From assembly GCF_000001735.4 (NCBI RefSeq), contig NC_003070.9, positions 19,949,971-20,013,970 on the forward strand: a DNA stretch of 64,000 nucleotides, given 5' to 3'. A program made the translations under genes and the position numbers. Positions 50,158 through 59,423 of the stretch are shown in pieces (positions within the stretch are counted from its first letter, which is position 1; every line of letters begins with the position of its first letter). The notes below the pieces were generated by a model that saw nothing but the letters and a program-made list of their open reading frames with translations, was not told the DNA's origin and did not search any database. The stretch is from Arabidopsis thaliana. Its lineage: Eukaryota > Streptophyta > Magnoliopsida > Brassicales > Brassicaceae.

Positions 50158-50522
50158 AAACGTATATCATATGCACATTAACGTTCATGTATATGTTTCT
50201 GTGTTTACTGAATTCGAAACCTGCGAATCAAATGAAGGTTCTTGAGCTTGTTGTATAAACTAATTTTTCTTTTCATCATCTGTTTTTTTTTCCCTAATCT
50301 TTGACGATGGTTAAACAACGGCTCTTTTTCATAGTTTGAACTTTGAAGAAAATAAGTCAGTTGGCTCCGAAACCTTTAACAGTGTCAAGAAAAAAATGAC
50401 AAGAAATCTTAATTACATCATCTCTGGCACGCAAAAACTTAACATATAACATTCATATTCACATGATATTGGAATAAATGACTAGAGACGAAAAAACAGA
50501 GAAGCAAGAAACAGTTACGATG
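50158..50522. other. 3' UTRs between convergent genes
   Basis: About 365 bp; probably the 3' UTR of NTMC2T6.1 and of the small minus-strand gene. Nothing else seen. Confidence 0.4.
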
Positions 50523-50733
50523 ATTAAGCCACGGTGTTAGCCGTCGTATCAACATAGCTACCGGTGGTGCTGTTTTCACGACCATTCTTCTCAAACCAGG
50601 CTTGACGATTGACGAAACCTAGCTAAGACACAACTAAAGATATTTTTTTGGTTTTGAACAAATAATGATACTTGAGAAGAAGAAAGCCTAGTAAGGCTAA
50701 GTAGATTACAGAATCTATCATTTTTCGATCCAT
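50523..50733 (-). CDS. Small membrane-anchored microprotein, structure uncertain
   Basis: From the ATG at 50733 the frame reads MDRKMIDSVIYLALLGFLLL, an anchor like those of the microprotein cluster at 54-62 kb, and reaches TAG at 50623 (36 aa). The same frame then continues open after that stop (LGFVNRQAWFEKNGREN to a TAA at 50523). A GT-AG intron of 103 nt (50569-50671) would skip the TAG and give a 35-aa protein ending TTGSYVDTTANTVA. Otherwise it is a one-stop pseudogene or a readthrough case. A TATA-like TATATTATAGAG lies about 35 bp upstream. The upstream sequence matches that of the small gene at 55.8 kb, which supports a real relationship. Confidence 0.45.
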
Positions 50734-51292
50734 CGATTGATCTCTAAATGATTTGATCACGACTCTATAATATATACTGTACTGTTTCTAATCATATGCA
50801 AAAATGTTTTTGGAGGTTAGCTGTTTTCTGACTTTGTATTTGCAATTTCTACTGATATATATACACTAATACAAGTTGTTTCCTATAGACTTTGATTTTT
50901 ATTATAATTTAGGGGAATGTGTAAATAATTTAGGGGAATATGTCAATATGCTAGTTGAGACGTGCAATGTATTGACCAAACCCATTATATACATTTGTCG
51001 TGCCAAGTTGCCTCAGTCTTTAGTTTGATTGATGTTTAAAAACTATTTGACCGTTAATAGGATGGAAATGGTACACAAAAATCTCATGAGTCATGGATGA
51101 TATGAAACTGTATATAATCTCATAATTATAGTTATTGTTTATCCCAAATTGGATCATTCTATGGCTGATGTGGCAAAATTATATTGTCAATTAACTTGTG
51201 AACTACATAAACAGAATTATTATATAAGCTTTAAAACCCTAAATATTTACCCGGCTTTTTTTTCTTCTCGCATCCTTTGAAATCGCTAGTCA
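50734..51292. promoter_or_regulatory. Promoter region shared in sequence with the 55.8-kb small gene
   Basis: Stretches about 50805-51060 parallel 56040-56210: TTTTTGGAGGT, GACTTTGTATTT, GCTAGTTGAGA and CTCAGTCTTT occur in the same order. The region also has to serve the divergent PPR gene, whose TATA-like TTATATAAGCTTT is at about 51220-51232. Confidence 0.6.
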
Positions 51293-53446
51293 ATGGTGAT
51301 GAGACCGATTTCGAACAAAGGATTAATTTACAGACACAATATTTGTCTGAGATGTAATTCTACGCTTGCTGTCTCTAACCACGAGCCCATTACCCAGAAA
51401 ACACGAAACTTTCTGGAGACGACGACAACGAGCACAGCTATCTTTCAATGTAATTCTCAGATTTCGAAGCACGCGAGAAATGGGAATCTCCAAGAAGCTG
51501 AAGCTATTTTCAGACAGATGTCAAATAGAAGTATTGTCTCTTGGATTGCGATGATTTCTGCTTACGCAGAGAATGGTAAGATGAGTAAAGCATGGCAAGT
51601 GTTCGATGAAATGCCTGTGAGAGTTACAACTTCTTATAATGCGATGATTACGGCTATGATTAAAAACAAGTGTGATTTGGGTAAAGCTTATGAATTGTTT
51701 TGTGATATACCGGAGAAGAATGCGGTTTCTTATGCGACGATGATTACCGGTTTTGTTCGGGCTGGGCGGTTTGATGAGGCCGAATTTTTGTATGCTGAGA
51801 CACCTGTGAAGTTTCGTGATTCTGTTGCTTCGAATGTTTTGTTAAGTGGGTATTTGAGAGCAGGGAAATGGAACGAGGCTGTTCGTGTTTTTCAGGGTAT
51901 GGCTGTGAAAGAAGTGGTATCGTGTAGCTCAATGGTTCATGGGTATTGCAAAATGGGGAGAATTGTTGATGCGAGAAGTCTTTTTGATAGAATGACTGAG
52001 AGAAATGTGATTACTTGGACTGCTATGATTGATGGGTATTTTAAAGCTGGGTTTTTTGAAGATGGGTTTGGTCTGTTTCTGAGAATGAGACAGGAGGGAG
52101 ATGTCAAGGTTAATTCTAATACTTTGGCTGTCATGTTTAAAGCTTGTCGAGATTTTGTCAGATACCGAGAGGGAAGTCAGATTCATGGGTTAGTTTCACG
52201 AATGCCTCTGGAGTTTGATCTGTTTCTAGGGAATTCATTGATGTCAATGTACTCTAAGCTTGGTTATATGGGAGAGGCCAAAGCAGTGTTTGGGGTGATG
52301 AAAAATAAAGACAGTGTTTCTTGGAATTCCTTGATCACGGGTCTTGTTCAGCGCAAACAGATTTCTGAAGCTTATGAACTTTTCGAGAAGATGCCGGGTA
52401 AAGATATGGTGTCCTGGACAGATATGATCAAGGGATTTTCTGGAAAAGGAGAAATCTCTAAATGTGTAGAGTTATTTGGAATGATGCCTGAGAAGGACAA
52501 CATAACATGGACTGCTATGATATCTGCTTTTGTGAGCAATGGATATTATGAGGAGGCACTTTGCTGGTTTCATAAGATGCTCCAGAAAGAGGTTTGTCCT
52601 AATTCCTACACTTTCAGTAGTGTCCTCAGTGCAACAGCTAGTTTAGCGGATTTAATTGAAGGATTACAAATCCACGGTAGAGTTGTGAAGATGAACATAG
52701 TGAATGACTTGTCTGTTCAGAATTCATTGGTATCGATGTATTGTAAATGCGGGAACACAAATGATGCTTACAAGATATTTTCATGCATCAGTGAGCCCAA
52801 TATTGTTTCTTATAACACGATGATCAGCGGGTATTCCTATAATGGTTTTGGTAAGAAAGCTCTAAAATTGTTCTCCATGTTGGAAAGTTCAGGAAAAGAG
52901 CCAAATGGTGTTACCTTTCTTGCTCTGTTATCAGCTTGTGTTCATGTTGGATATGTGGACTTAGGATGGAAATACTTCAAATCGATGAAATCCTCTTACA
53001 ACATTGAACCAGGACCTGATCATTATGCATGCATGGTTGATCTCCTTGGCAGAAGTGGATTACTTGATGACGCATCTAACTTGATCTCTACAATGCCTTG
53101 TAAGCCTCATTCTGGGGTTTGGGGCAGCTTGCTTAGTGCAAGCAAGACTCATTTACGTGTCGATCTAGCTGAGCTTGCTGCTAAGAAACTAATCGAACTT
53201 GAGCCTGATAGTGCAACACCTTACGTGGTATTGTCCCAGCTATATTCAATTATTGGGAAAAACAGAGATTGTGATCGAATAATGAATATCAAGAAATCGA
53301 AAAGAATAAAGAAGGATCCTGGGTCTAGCTGGATCATCTTAAAGGGTGAAGTACATAATTTTCTTGCAGGAGATGAATCTCAGCTGAATCTTGAAGAGAT
53401 AGGTTTCACATTGAAGATGATTAGAAAGGAAATGGAATTGATTTGA
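51293..53446 (+). CDS. PLS-class pentatricopeptide repeat protein, E subgroup
   Basis: An organellar RNA-binding protein of the kind that specifies C-to-U editing sites. Single exon, 717 aa, typical of the family. The N-terminus (about 1-45, basic, Ser/Thr-rich) looks like a mitochondrial targeting peptide. About fifteen degenerate 31-36-residue repeats follow, for example VSWIAMISAYAENGKMSKAW and VITWTAMIDGYFKAGFFEDG. The C-terminal E and E+ motifs (PYVVLSQLYSIIGKNRDCDR, KDPGSSWIILKGEVHNFLAG) are present but there is no DYW domain, so a deaminase partner would be needed for editing. The 3' end of the frame takes part in a tandem duplication. I recall it as AT1G53600. Confidence 0.95.
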   Translation: MVMRPISNKGLIYRHNICLRCNSTLAVSNHEPITQKTRNFLETTTTSTAIFQCNSQISKHARNGNLQEAEAIFRQMSNRSIVSWIAMISAYAENGKMSKAWQVFDEMPVRVTTSYNAMITAMIKNKCDLGKAYELFCDIPEKNAVSYATMITGFVRAGRFDEAEFLYAETPVKFRDSVASNVLLSGYLRAGKWNEAVRVFQGMAVKEVVSCSSMVHGYCKMGRIVDARSLFDRMTERNVITWTAMIDGYFKAGFFEDGFGLFLRMRQEGDVKVNSNTLAVMFKACRDFVRYREGSQIHGLVSRMPLEFDLFLGNSLMSMYSKLGYMGEAKAVFGVMKNKDSVSWNSLITGLVQRKQISEAYELFEKMPGKDMVSWTDMIKGFSGKGEISKCVELFGMMPEKDNITWTAMISAFVSNGYYEEALCWFHKMLQKEVCPNSYTFSSVLSATASLADLIEGLQIHGRVVKMNIVNDLSVQNSLVSMYCKCGNTNDAYKIFSCISEPNIVSYNTMISGYSYNGFGKKALKLFSMLESSGKEPNGVTFLALLSACVHVGYVDLGWKYFKSMKSSYNIEPGPDHYACMVDLLGRSGLLDDASNLISTMPCKPHSGVWGSLLSASKTHLRVDLAELAAKKLIELEPDSATPYVVLSQLYSIIGKNRDCDRIMNIKKSKRIKKDPGSSWIILKGEVHNFLAGDESQLNLEEIGFTLKMIRKEMELI

Positions 53447-53820
53447 GTCAGCCATCACATGAAAGCAGTTTTCCAATGAAGCAAGATGCAAGCACATGGT
53501 TTTCACTTCATCAACAGAGAGCAAGAAGCTCTCACTTGGTCATATGCATCTAATAATGGATGGGTTTGTCTATATATATTCTTCACAGTAAAGTGGTGTA
53601 GAGGTTTCTATCTCTCACTTCATCAAATGGAATTGATTTGAGTCAGCCATCACATGAAAGCAGTTTTCCAATGAAGCAAGATGCAAGCACATGGTTTTCA
53701 CTTCATCAACAGAGAGCAAGAAGCTCTCACTTGGTCATATGCATCTAATAATGGATGGGTTTGTCTATATATATTCTTCACAGTAAAGTGGTGTAGAGGT
53801 TTCTATCTCTCACTTCATCA
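53431..53820 (+). repeat. Tandem duplication of the PPR gene 3' end
   Basis: Two back-to-back 195-bp units, 53431-53625 and 53626-53820, which appear identical. Unit 1 begins in the last five codons of the PPR frame and includes its stop, so the second unit carries a spare stop and 3' UTR. The break is flanked by a CACTTCATCA repeat, suggesting unequal exchange. A third, diverged part (about 53958-54030) keeps ATATGCAT, AATGGATGG and GCTTCACAGT. Confidence 0.9.
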
Positions 53821-54705
53821 ACAGAGATCACGAAGCTCACTTGATCGCCTTGTAAAAACTAAATGCCTCAAGTTTGTCTTCCTAGAACGAACCGAAGATA
53901 ACATTGTTAGCTTAGCTCCTCTATGAATGAGTTTTAATGTTTTCGATTATACTTCACACATATGCATTTATATAATGGATGGTGTTTGTGTACATATGCT
54001 TCACAGTGAAGCCTGTAAAGTGGTTATGCAGAGGAATTACCGATATGTATTTATTATTGTTTTAATCAAAACCATTTCCTTCGAGCAATGGATCATCGAT
54101 TAAAAAAGCACATTGGCAAAATAATTTCATTATCAAATCCATATACTGTAGCTAATGATGTCTGCTATAGTTTGGTTGATTTTATTATTTCTTTCTAATT
54201 ATTTTTTCTATTGGATTATTTCCTTTTCAATAGCTATCTTTCTTAATATTATCAAATAAAAGTTAAATGCACCAAAATTATTTTTTCTTTTATTAAACTG
54301 ATTTTTTTTTTTTTTACAAAAAACGAATTTTATCTTTCAGTACAATAACTCAACTTAATTCACCTTACCAATAAGTTTTCTCATTGATTTCAATTTTTGA
54401 TCTAATAATTTTAGGAGAGGATAACTCGAACTTGTAAAATCAACAAAGTTCAATCTCAAAGTTTAATATTTTTTTAATGAATCACTATTGGTAACATTAT
54501 TATTAGTTTTAACTTTTAAGTATAAATTAGGTCAATCACAGTATTGGACGTAAGTCATCAATTAACTACGCCTCTAGCCCAAAGTCCTTAACCTAATCCA
54601 AATACAAAATAAATAATAATTTCTGACCAGAAAACAGATAATGAGTATAAATACGGTTGCATTGGTTGGAAGAAAACGTGATTATTTGAAAATTTATACT
54701 ATTCC
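53821..54705. other. AT-rich spacer and promoter of the 54.7-kb small gene
   Basis: About 880 bp with long A/T tracts. A TATA box (GTATAAATAC, about 54644-54653) lies some 80 bp before the next start codon. No ORF of substance. Confidence 0.5.
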
Positions 54706-54732
54706 AGAGAGAGAGAGAGAGAGAGAGAGATC
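54706..54732 (+). repeat. GA microsatellite abutting a start codon
   Basis: An uninterrupted (GA)n run of about 24 bases ends two bases before the ATG at 54733, so it forms the end of the 5' leader. Confidence 0.9.
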
Positions 54733-55101
54733 ATGGTAACTCCTTTTTTTGGTGTCATAGCTATTTGTGGTTTCTTTGCTTTGATGGTAATAATCGTGTG
54801 CATTTTGGAGTGGGGGAAGAAGGAGACTGTCATTAATGAGGGATCTGCACAAAAGCCTAACAACCAGAGAACAAGAGCAGTAAGAACAAGCAATGGTAGC
54901 TACATGTTTTATCCAGCTGCTGCGTCGACTCTCCCTATCTCCGATTCCGACAATCACCGCCACCATCATGCCGGTTATCATCACGGTGGACATCATGGAG
55001 GCGGTGGTTGTGGTGGTGGACATCATGGTGGTGGAGGAGGAGGATGTGGTGGTTGTGGTGGAGGAGGATGTGGTGGTGGAGGCGACGGAGGAGGAAGTTA
55101 G
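54733..55101 (+). CDS. Membrane-anchored His/Gly/Cys-rich small protein
   Basis: 122 aa in one exon. Residues about 5-28 form one hydrophobic helix (FFGVIAICGFFALMVIIVCI). A short basic and polar linker follows (residues 30-75). The last 50 residues are almost only Gly, His and Cys: HRHHHAGYHHGGHHGGGGCG, then CGGCGGGGC, ending DGGGS. Such a tail could bind metal ions. It is the only cluster member on the plus strand and the only one with many histidines. No known enzyme domain. TATA box about 80 bp upstream, GA-rich leader. Confidence 0.8.
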   Translation: MVTPFFGVIAICGFFALMVIIVCILEWGKKETVINEGSAQKPNNQRTRAVRTSNGSYMFYPAAASTLPISDSDNHRHHHAGYHHGGHHGGGGCGGGHHGGGGGGCGGCGGGGCGGGGDGGGS

Positions 55102-55785
55102 TTATGTACTTATAACGATTTCTAGTTTAGATGCTGCGTTACTATAGTTTTTTGGGTAAAAATATATATTTTTTTCTTCTTATTTTCTATTGGATTTAAT
55201 CTCTTTTTCTTTTATCAGCCGATTTTGTTGGACTGAATATATCTGATAATGCTGAAGCTGATCCAACCAATTTTATAAGTACTATTATTTAACCATCATA
55301 AATAACAATAATCTGATAACTTGAAAATAATTTAAGAGAAGTTACACATTTTATTTAGATTGAGAAAACATTACACAAACCAAAATAAATAAATATGATA
55401 GTAACAATTATGAATATCATAATCCTGTATTTTTACCTTTTTTTTGGGATAAAATACTTAGATTATTTGCAAATTAATATTAGTTTTCAAAGTTAGATAT
55501 CAGCTAGCACTACATATATATATATATATGTTCTACGATTAAACGTTATATATTTTAAATTATACAAAATCTAGTAGTTTGCAATATATAATAAAATATG
55601 ATGTAAAATAAACAATAAAACAAATTGTTTCATGTCTATGGTTTGTTTCATCTCTACAACTTGCTCACACAAACCCAAACTATAGAGCATCTTTCATATT
55701 TCAAAAACAAATACATATAATCATAAAAATCTTTGTAAGAAATGGTTTGAGTGACAAGTCGTGCGGTGGTAGCCGCCTCGACGCT
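55102..55785. other. Convergent spacer
   Basis: About 680 bp, very AT-rich, between two convergent small genes. A (TA)n run lies at 55513-55530. No coding signal. Confidence 0.5.
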
Positions 55786-55917
55786 TCAGCAACAGCCACC
55801 GGCCTCTTTCCGGCCGTTGTTCTGACTCTTTTGGTAACGAAAGTAGAAGAGACATAAGATGAATATTATCAAGAATATTACCGCAATCACTATGTCCATA
55901 ATCTTCAAAGGAGTCAT
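55786..55917 (-). CDS. 43-aa membrane microprotein with Cys-pair tail
   Basis: Too short for ordinary gene finding, but convincing. The frame starts MTPLKIMDIVIAVIFLIIFI, forms one helix (about residues 6-26), continues with a basic and polar stretch (YFRYQKSQNNGRKEAG) and ends GGCC. A Cys-Cys end after a hydrophobic helix recalls palmitoylated or CYSTM-like small proteins, but here the helix comes first. TATA box CTATAAAGAGC at about 55992-56002, 75-85 bp before the ATG. Its upstream DNA matches that of the 50.5-kb small gene. Confidence 0.65.
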   Translation of the reverse strand: MTPLKIMDIVIAVIFLIIFILCLFYFRYQKSQNNGRKEAGGCC

Positions 55918-56795
55918 TCGTTTTTGTTTTACTTGATTTCTAATTTATGATGTTGTTTCTTAGAGAGAAACAATAATTTCTCTTTTTCTTGCTCTTTATA
56001 GATATGTGTAGTTTCTTATTATATACAACAAGTTTTTTTTTGGAGGTGAGCCATTTTGGAGACTTTGTATTTTTGGAAGTTGTGTCGGTGACTTTTATTT
56101 TTTAATTATTATAATAAGTAAGGGAATTTAGATTTGATAAAATGTGCCAATTAAGCTAGTTGAGAATTGTGATTTAACCATTCTGCTTGTCTCAGTCTTT
56201 GGCTTGTACTTCACATGAATGGAATTGGTATTACAAATATATTATCTATACAATATTTTCACTATATTTATATATGTTCTTTTTTTTTCTTCATAGCTGT
56301 AAAGTGAAATGTGTTTCTTTATAAGTTATCGTTTATCTATTGACAAATAAGATGTGAAAAATAAAATATGTGATTTTTTATACGGCCATGCATCAAATCT
56401 TAGAATATATCTGTTATGAACCGATTGTTAAACAACAGTAGATCCATAAGTCAAGAAGTCGAGAAGTCAAGAAACACATTGTATTTGTTCATACAATCCA
56501 TTAACCAATTTTTGATATATTGAACTCATTAAGATTTAAGAAAAGGGATATTTTGAAGTAAACTGTTGACTAATAAGAAGAGACTTTCAATCAATTTTCC
56601 CGGTTATACACAAGCACATGCATAGACCATTTTTGCATAATTACGAACTTAGAACAATCTATTATATGAATGATACTTCAAAAGATATACAATTAACGAA
56701 GAACTTGTATGGATAAATATATATATATATATATATCCCAACAAAAATATTGAAACTACACGTTTCCATGCACCGATGCACGAGTAAGATTAAAG
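55918..56795. other. Promoter of the 55.8-kb gene and AT-rich spacer
   Basis: About 880 bp. The first 300 bases are promoter sequence duplicated from or to 50.8-51.06 kb. A (TA)n run lies at 56717-56736. No other feature. Confidence 0.45.
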
Positions 56796-56954
56796 TCAAC
56801 CGCCAAAATCACCACCGTAACCGCTGCCAAGACAGGCGATGCTTTCCTTGCCATCCTTCTTAGCTTTGTGGTAGAGAAAGTGAATGAGCCACAAGATGAA
56901 CAAAAACATGAGAAATGCCCCAAACACTATGAACAGAATGGCCACAGGACTCAT
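56796..56954 (-). CDS. 52-aa membrane microprotein, tandem pair member 1
   Basis: I take the ATG at 56954 (MSPVAILFIVFGAFLMFLFI); the frame is open to another ATG at 56993 that would add 13 polar residues. One long helix covers residues about 4-26. Then comes WLIHFLYHKAKKDGKESIAC and a short Gly-rich end (GSGYGGDFGG). The block WLIHFLY-KxKKDG is shared with the gene at 58.0 kb, showing a tandem duplication. TATA-like TATATATAC lies about 70 bp upstream (57020-57030). Function unknown. Confidence 0.7.
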   Translation of the reverse strand: MSPVAILFIVFGAFLMFLFILWLIHFLYHKAKKDGKESIACLGSGYGGDFGG

Positions 56955-57988
56955 TTGACTAACTTCTTTTTGATTGTTAATTTTGTTTTTCACTCCTCCG
57001 ATAAGGAAACAACAAGATGTATATATATAGAGAGATTGATGACATTTATTATGAAAGTCTCGTTGTCTTAATATTTAAGTCATCTTGTTAACCATTGACT
57101 TTTGTGTTAGGTTTTATCTGAATTTCAAACGGAATATTCGGATATTAATGTAGTCGTTACTTTTGGCTTTTTCTTCAAGCCCAAATGGAGATGAAATTTA
57201 GAATTTTTATTTCGAAAAGATTATTGAACCGAAAATTATGTTCGTCAGGTGTCGGATTAATCATGACCCTAGTATTTGTTTCCTGTTAATAGATAGATAG
57301 CACAATACACTCTTTGTTTTATTTTATGTTTTCGTAGAGATATTAAATATGTTTTCGAAAAAACATACATATAGACAGTAATCATGAGACCAAGTCATAC
57401 CTGGATTAGTGTATTACAATCAATTAGTACAAGTCATGTTTTTATAACCTTGATATAGTTAAATACATACTCCAACGAAGAGTATCATTTGAAATAGACA
57501 AATTCTTCGAAATTATAGAATTTTAATGAAATGTTATATGGTCACCAATCACCAATTTTTACATGAAGTTTTATTAATTCTTTAACATCAACTAGATTGC
57601 GTTTGATATTATAATAGGCTAAACCATAGTAACTGTTTTCTTGATTTTTTCGTAACTTTTCTTGTTAAATAGACATTCCGAGTAGATTTTCGGTATGTAT
57701 GATGTGTTGGGTAAACAATGGAGAAAAACATTTCTTCGAACTTAATTAGTGCTTAGAGCGATCGAGTTTGTCCTAATTCAGACAGAGAATGTTTTTGGGA
57801 TTAATTTTTTTTTAAATCATGATCATTTGCTAAATTAGGTCTGTAATTGGTTTTGAAATAATGATATTAAATATATTCATAGATTACATACAATTATACA
57901 AATAAGAATTAGGATAATGGTTTCCACAAAGAGAGTAGAGTTTAATGATGCATTCCATAAAGATACGCAAAGGTTGTTGTTGGTGACA
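56955..57988. other. AT-rich spacer
   Basis: About 1 kb between the two members of the pair. The first 100 bases are the core promoter of the 56.8-kb gene (GGAAACAACAAGATGTATA on the plus strand). Otherwise no feature seen. Confidence 0.45.
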
Positions 57989-58141
57989 TCAGACGCCGTC
58001 GTCATAGCCGAAGGGGTGGCAACTGGTTCTTATCTTGCCGCCATCTTTCTTAGTTTTGTTGTAGAGAAAGTGGATTAGCCAAATGATTAAGATTAGCAAG
58101 AAAACTGCCATAAAGACTATAAACATAATCATTTTCCCCAT
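57989..58141 (-). CDS. 50-aa membrane microprotein, tandem pair member 2
   Basis: Starts MGKMIMFIVFMAVFLLILII, a single helix, followed by WLIHFLYNKTKKDGGKIRTS and CHPFGYDDGV. It is clearly related to the 56.8-kb protein over WLIHFLY-KxKKDG, while the tail has diverged and lost most glycines. Both genes share a core promoter with GGAAAC...AAGATGTATATATA on the plus strand, here at about 58214-58237, some 90 bp upstream. Too short for usual gene finding. Confidence 0.65.
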   Translation of the reverse strand: MGKMIMFIVFMAVFLLILIIWLIHFLYNKTKKDGGKIRTSCHPFGYDDGV

Positions 58142-58224
58142 CGATGATCGATCTATTAGTTTTTCTCTCTTCTTTTAATTAATTCATACTAAATATGATT
58201 TGATTCTCATACAGGGAAACATGA

Positions 58225-58260
58225 AGATGTATATATAGATATAGATATAGATATAGGTAA
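58225..58260. repeat. ATAGAT microsatellite in a promoter
   Basis: A TATATAGATATAGATATAG run overlaps the TATA region of the 58.0-kb microprotein gene and may be an expanded TATA box. Confidence 0.7.
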
Positions 58261-59050
58261 ACAGATGATATGCTACTTGTGTTAATTTATACTAAATTGT
58301 TGTTTGACTTTTGTATTTCAATTATAAGTACATATTCATGGAAACATCCAAAGTTGCACATATTGTAACTAACACTCCATATTCTACAATAATCTCATAA
58401 TTATATATATGTTTGTTTAGCTTATCTTGAAAGGATAGTAATAATAATTTCATCATCCTCAAATTATTATTTTTGAATATCTACACAAACACACACAATT
58501 CTTTCATCCTCGAATGCTGAATATCTATCATATTTGAATTCTTATTTTAATTTAAAGCATGTATACAGTATTTACATAGGTGAGTAACAGATGACCAGCT
58601 TAGATTTTCAGAAATTTCAAACCAAAAACATTATCTCAAAAGCTGTTACTAAGCTGTTTACGCCAATAAGAAAAATAACTTACAAGTTACAATATGAGAA
58701 AAAGAGTTAAATTTTCATTTTCGAGGGATTTATGAAATTTTATTTTACTCTTAGTTCAAAATTAATAAATTATAGTAAAAAAAAAAAAAATCCTCACAAG
58801 AATTTTAATCATTTACTTATCTATATATATGTGCATCACCGTTTGTGTCCATGCATACTTTATATCATCCAAATTATTATATAAAGAGAAATGAAAGTTT
58901 ACAAGAAAATTAATATTGTGTAAACCAGCAATTCATATTCACACGATCATTATTTACCTTATGATACCATTTCCATCCTCACGAGAGTTTAAATCTTACA
59001 TTATATGCATATATATAGATAACTATCAAATCCCACAATATACGAAACCC

Positions 59051-59350
59051 TTAACCTCCACAGCCGCCGCAACCTCCACAACCGCCGCCATCTCCTCCAC
59101 CATCACCACCTCCTCCACAACAACAACCATTGTAATCATCAGTGGTTACAGCTGCAGCTACAACAGCTGTGGTGGCATCATTTCCTGTCAAAACAACAAG
59201 TCCTCCATCTTTTGTTCCCGTTACACCCGTTTCCAAATCTCGTGGCTGAGACAAAGGCTCTTTCTTCCTATAGGAGACACAGCCTATGACAATCAACGCG
59301 AAAATAACACAGGCAGATACTGCAATAACGACATTAACAACAGGCTCCAT
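59051..59350 (-). CDS. Membrane-anchored Gly/Cys-rich small protein (unit A)
   Basis: 99 aa, one exon. MEPVVNVVIAVSACVIFALI begins a single helix (about residues 4-26), then SYRKKEPLSQPRDLETG (basic, polar) and a conserved block KDGGLVVLTG. An Ala/Val/Thr-rich stretch leads to a tail of Gly with regularly spaced Cys, ending CGGCGGCGG. Almost the same protein is encoded in unit C, 2.6 kb away. No catalytic motif. The TATA box is about 65 bp upstream, so the leader is very short. Confidence 0.82.
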   Translation of the reverse strand: MEPVVNVVIAVSACVIFALIVIGCVSYRKKEPLSQPRDLETGVTGTKDGGLVVLTGNDATTAVVAAAVTTDDYNGCCCGGGGDGGGDGGGCGGCGGCGG

Positions 59351-59414
59351 TATATCTTTTTTTTTTTTTGAAACTGAACTGATACCAAAAAGATGATGGG
59401 AGAGAATAGTTTCC

Positions 59415-59423
59415 TTTTATATA
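59415..59423 (-). promoter_or_regulatory. TATA box of unit A gene
   Basis: Minus strand TATATAAAAG within TTCTATATAAAAGGAAAC. The same block recurs in front of units B and C at nearly the same distance from the ATG. Confidence 0.75.

Noticed and set aside
51744-52186. Minus-strand ORFs within the PPR gene
   Set aside because: Shadows of the intact 717-codon frame.
58916-59371. 151-codon plus-strand ORF rich in Thr and Ser
   Set aside because: It is the antisense shadow of the Gly/Cys-rich gene at 59051-59350; GGN repeats read backwards give Thr/Pro/Ser frames. The opposite frame has the conserved helix, TATA box and a paralogue.
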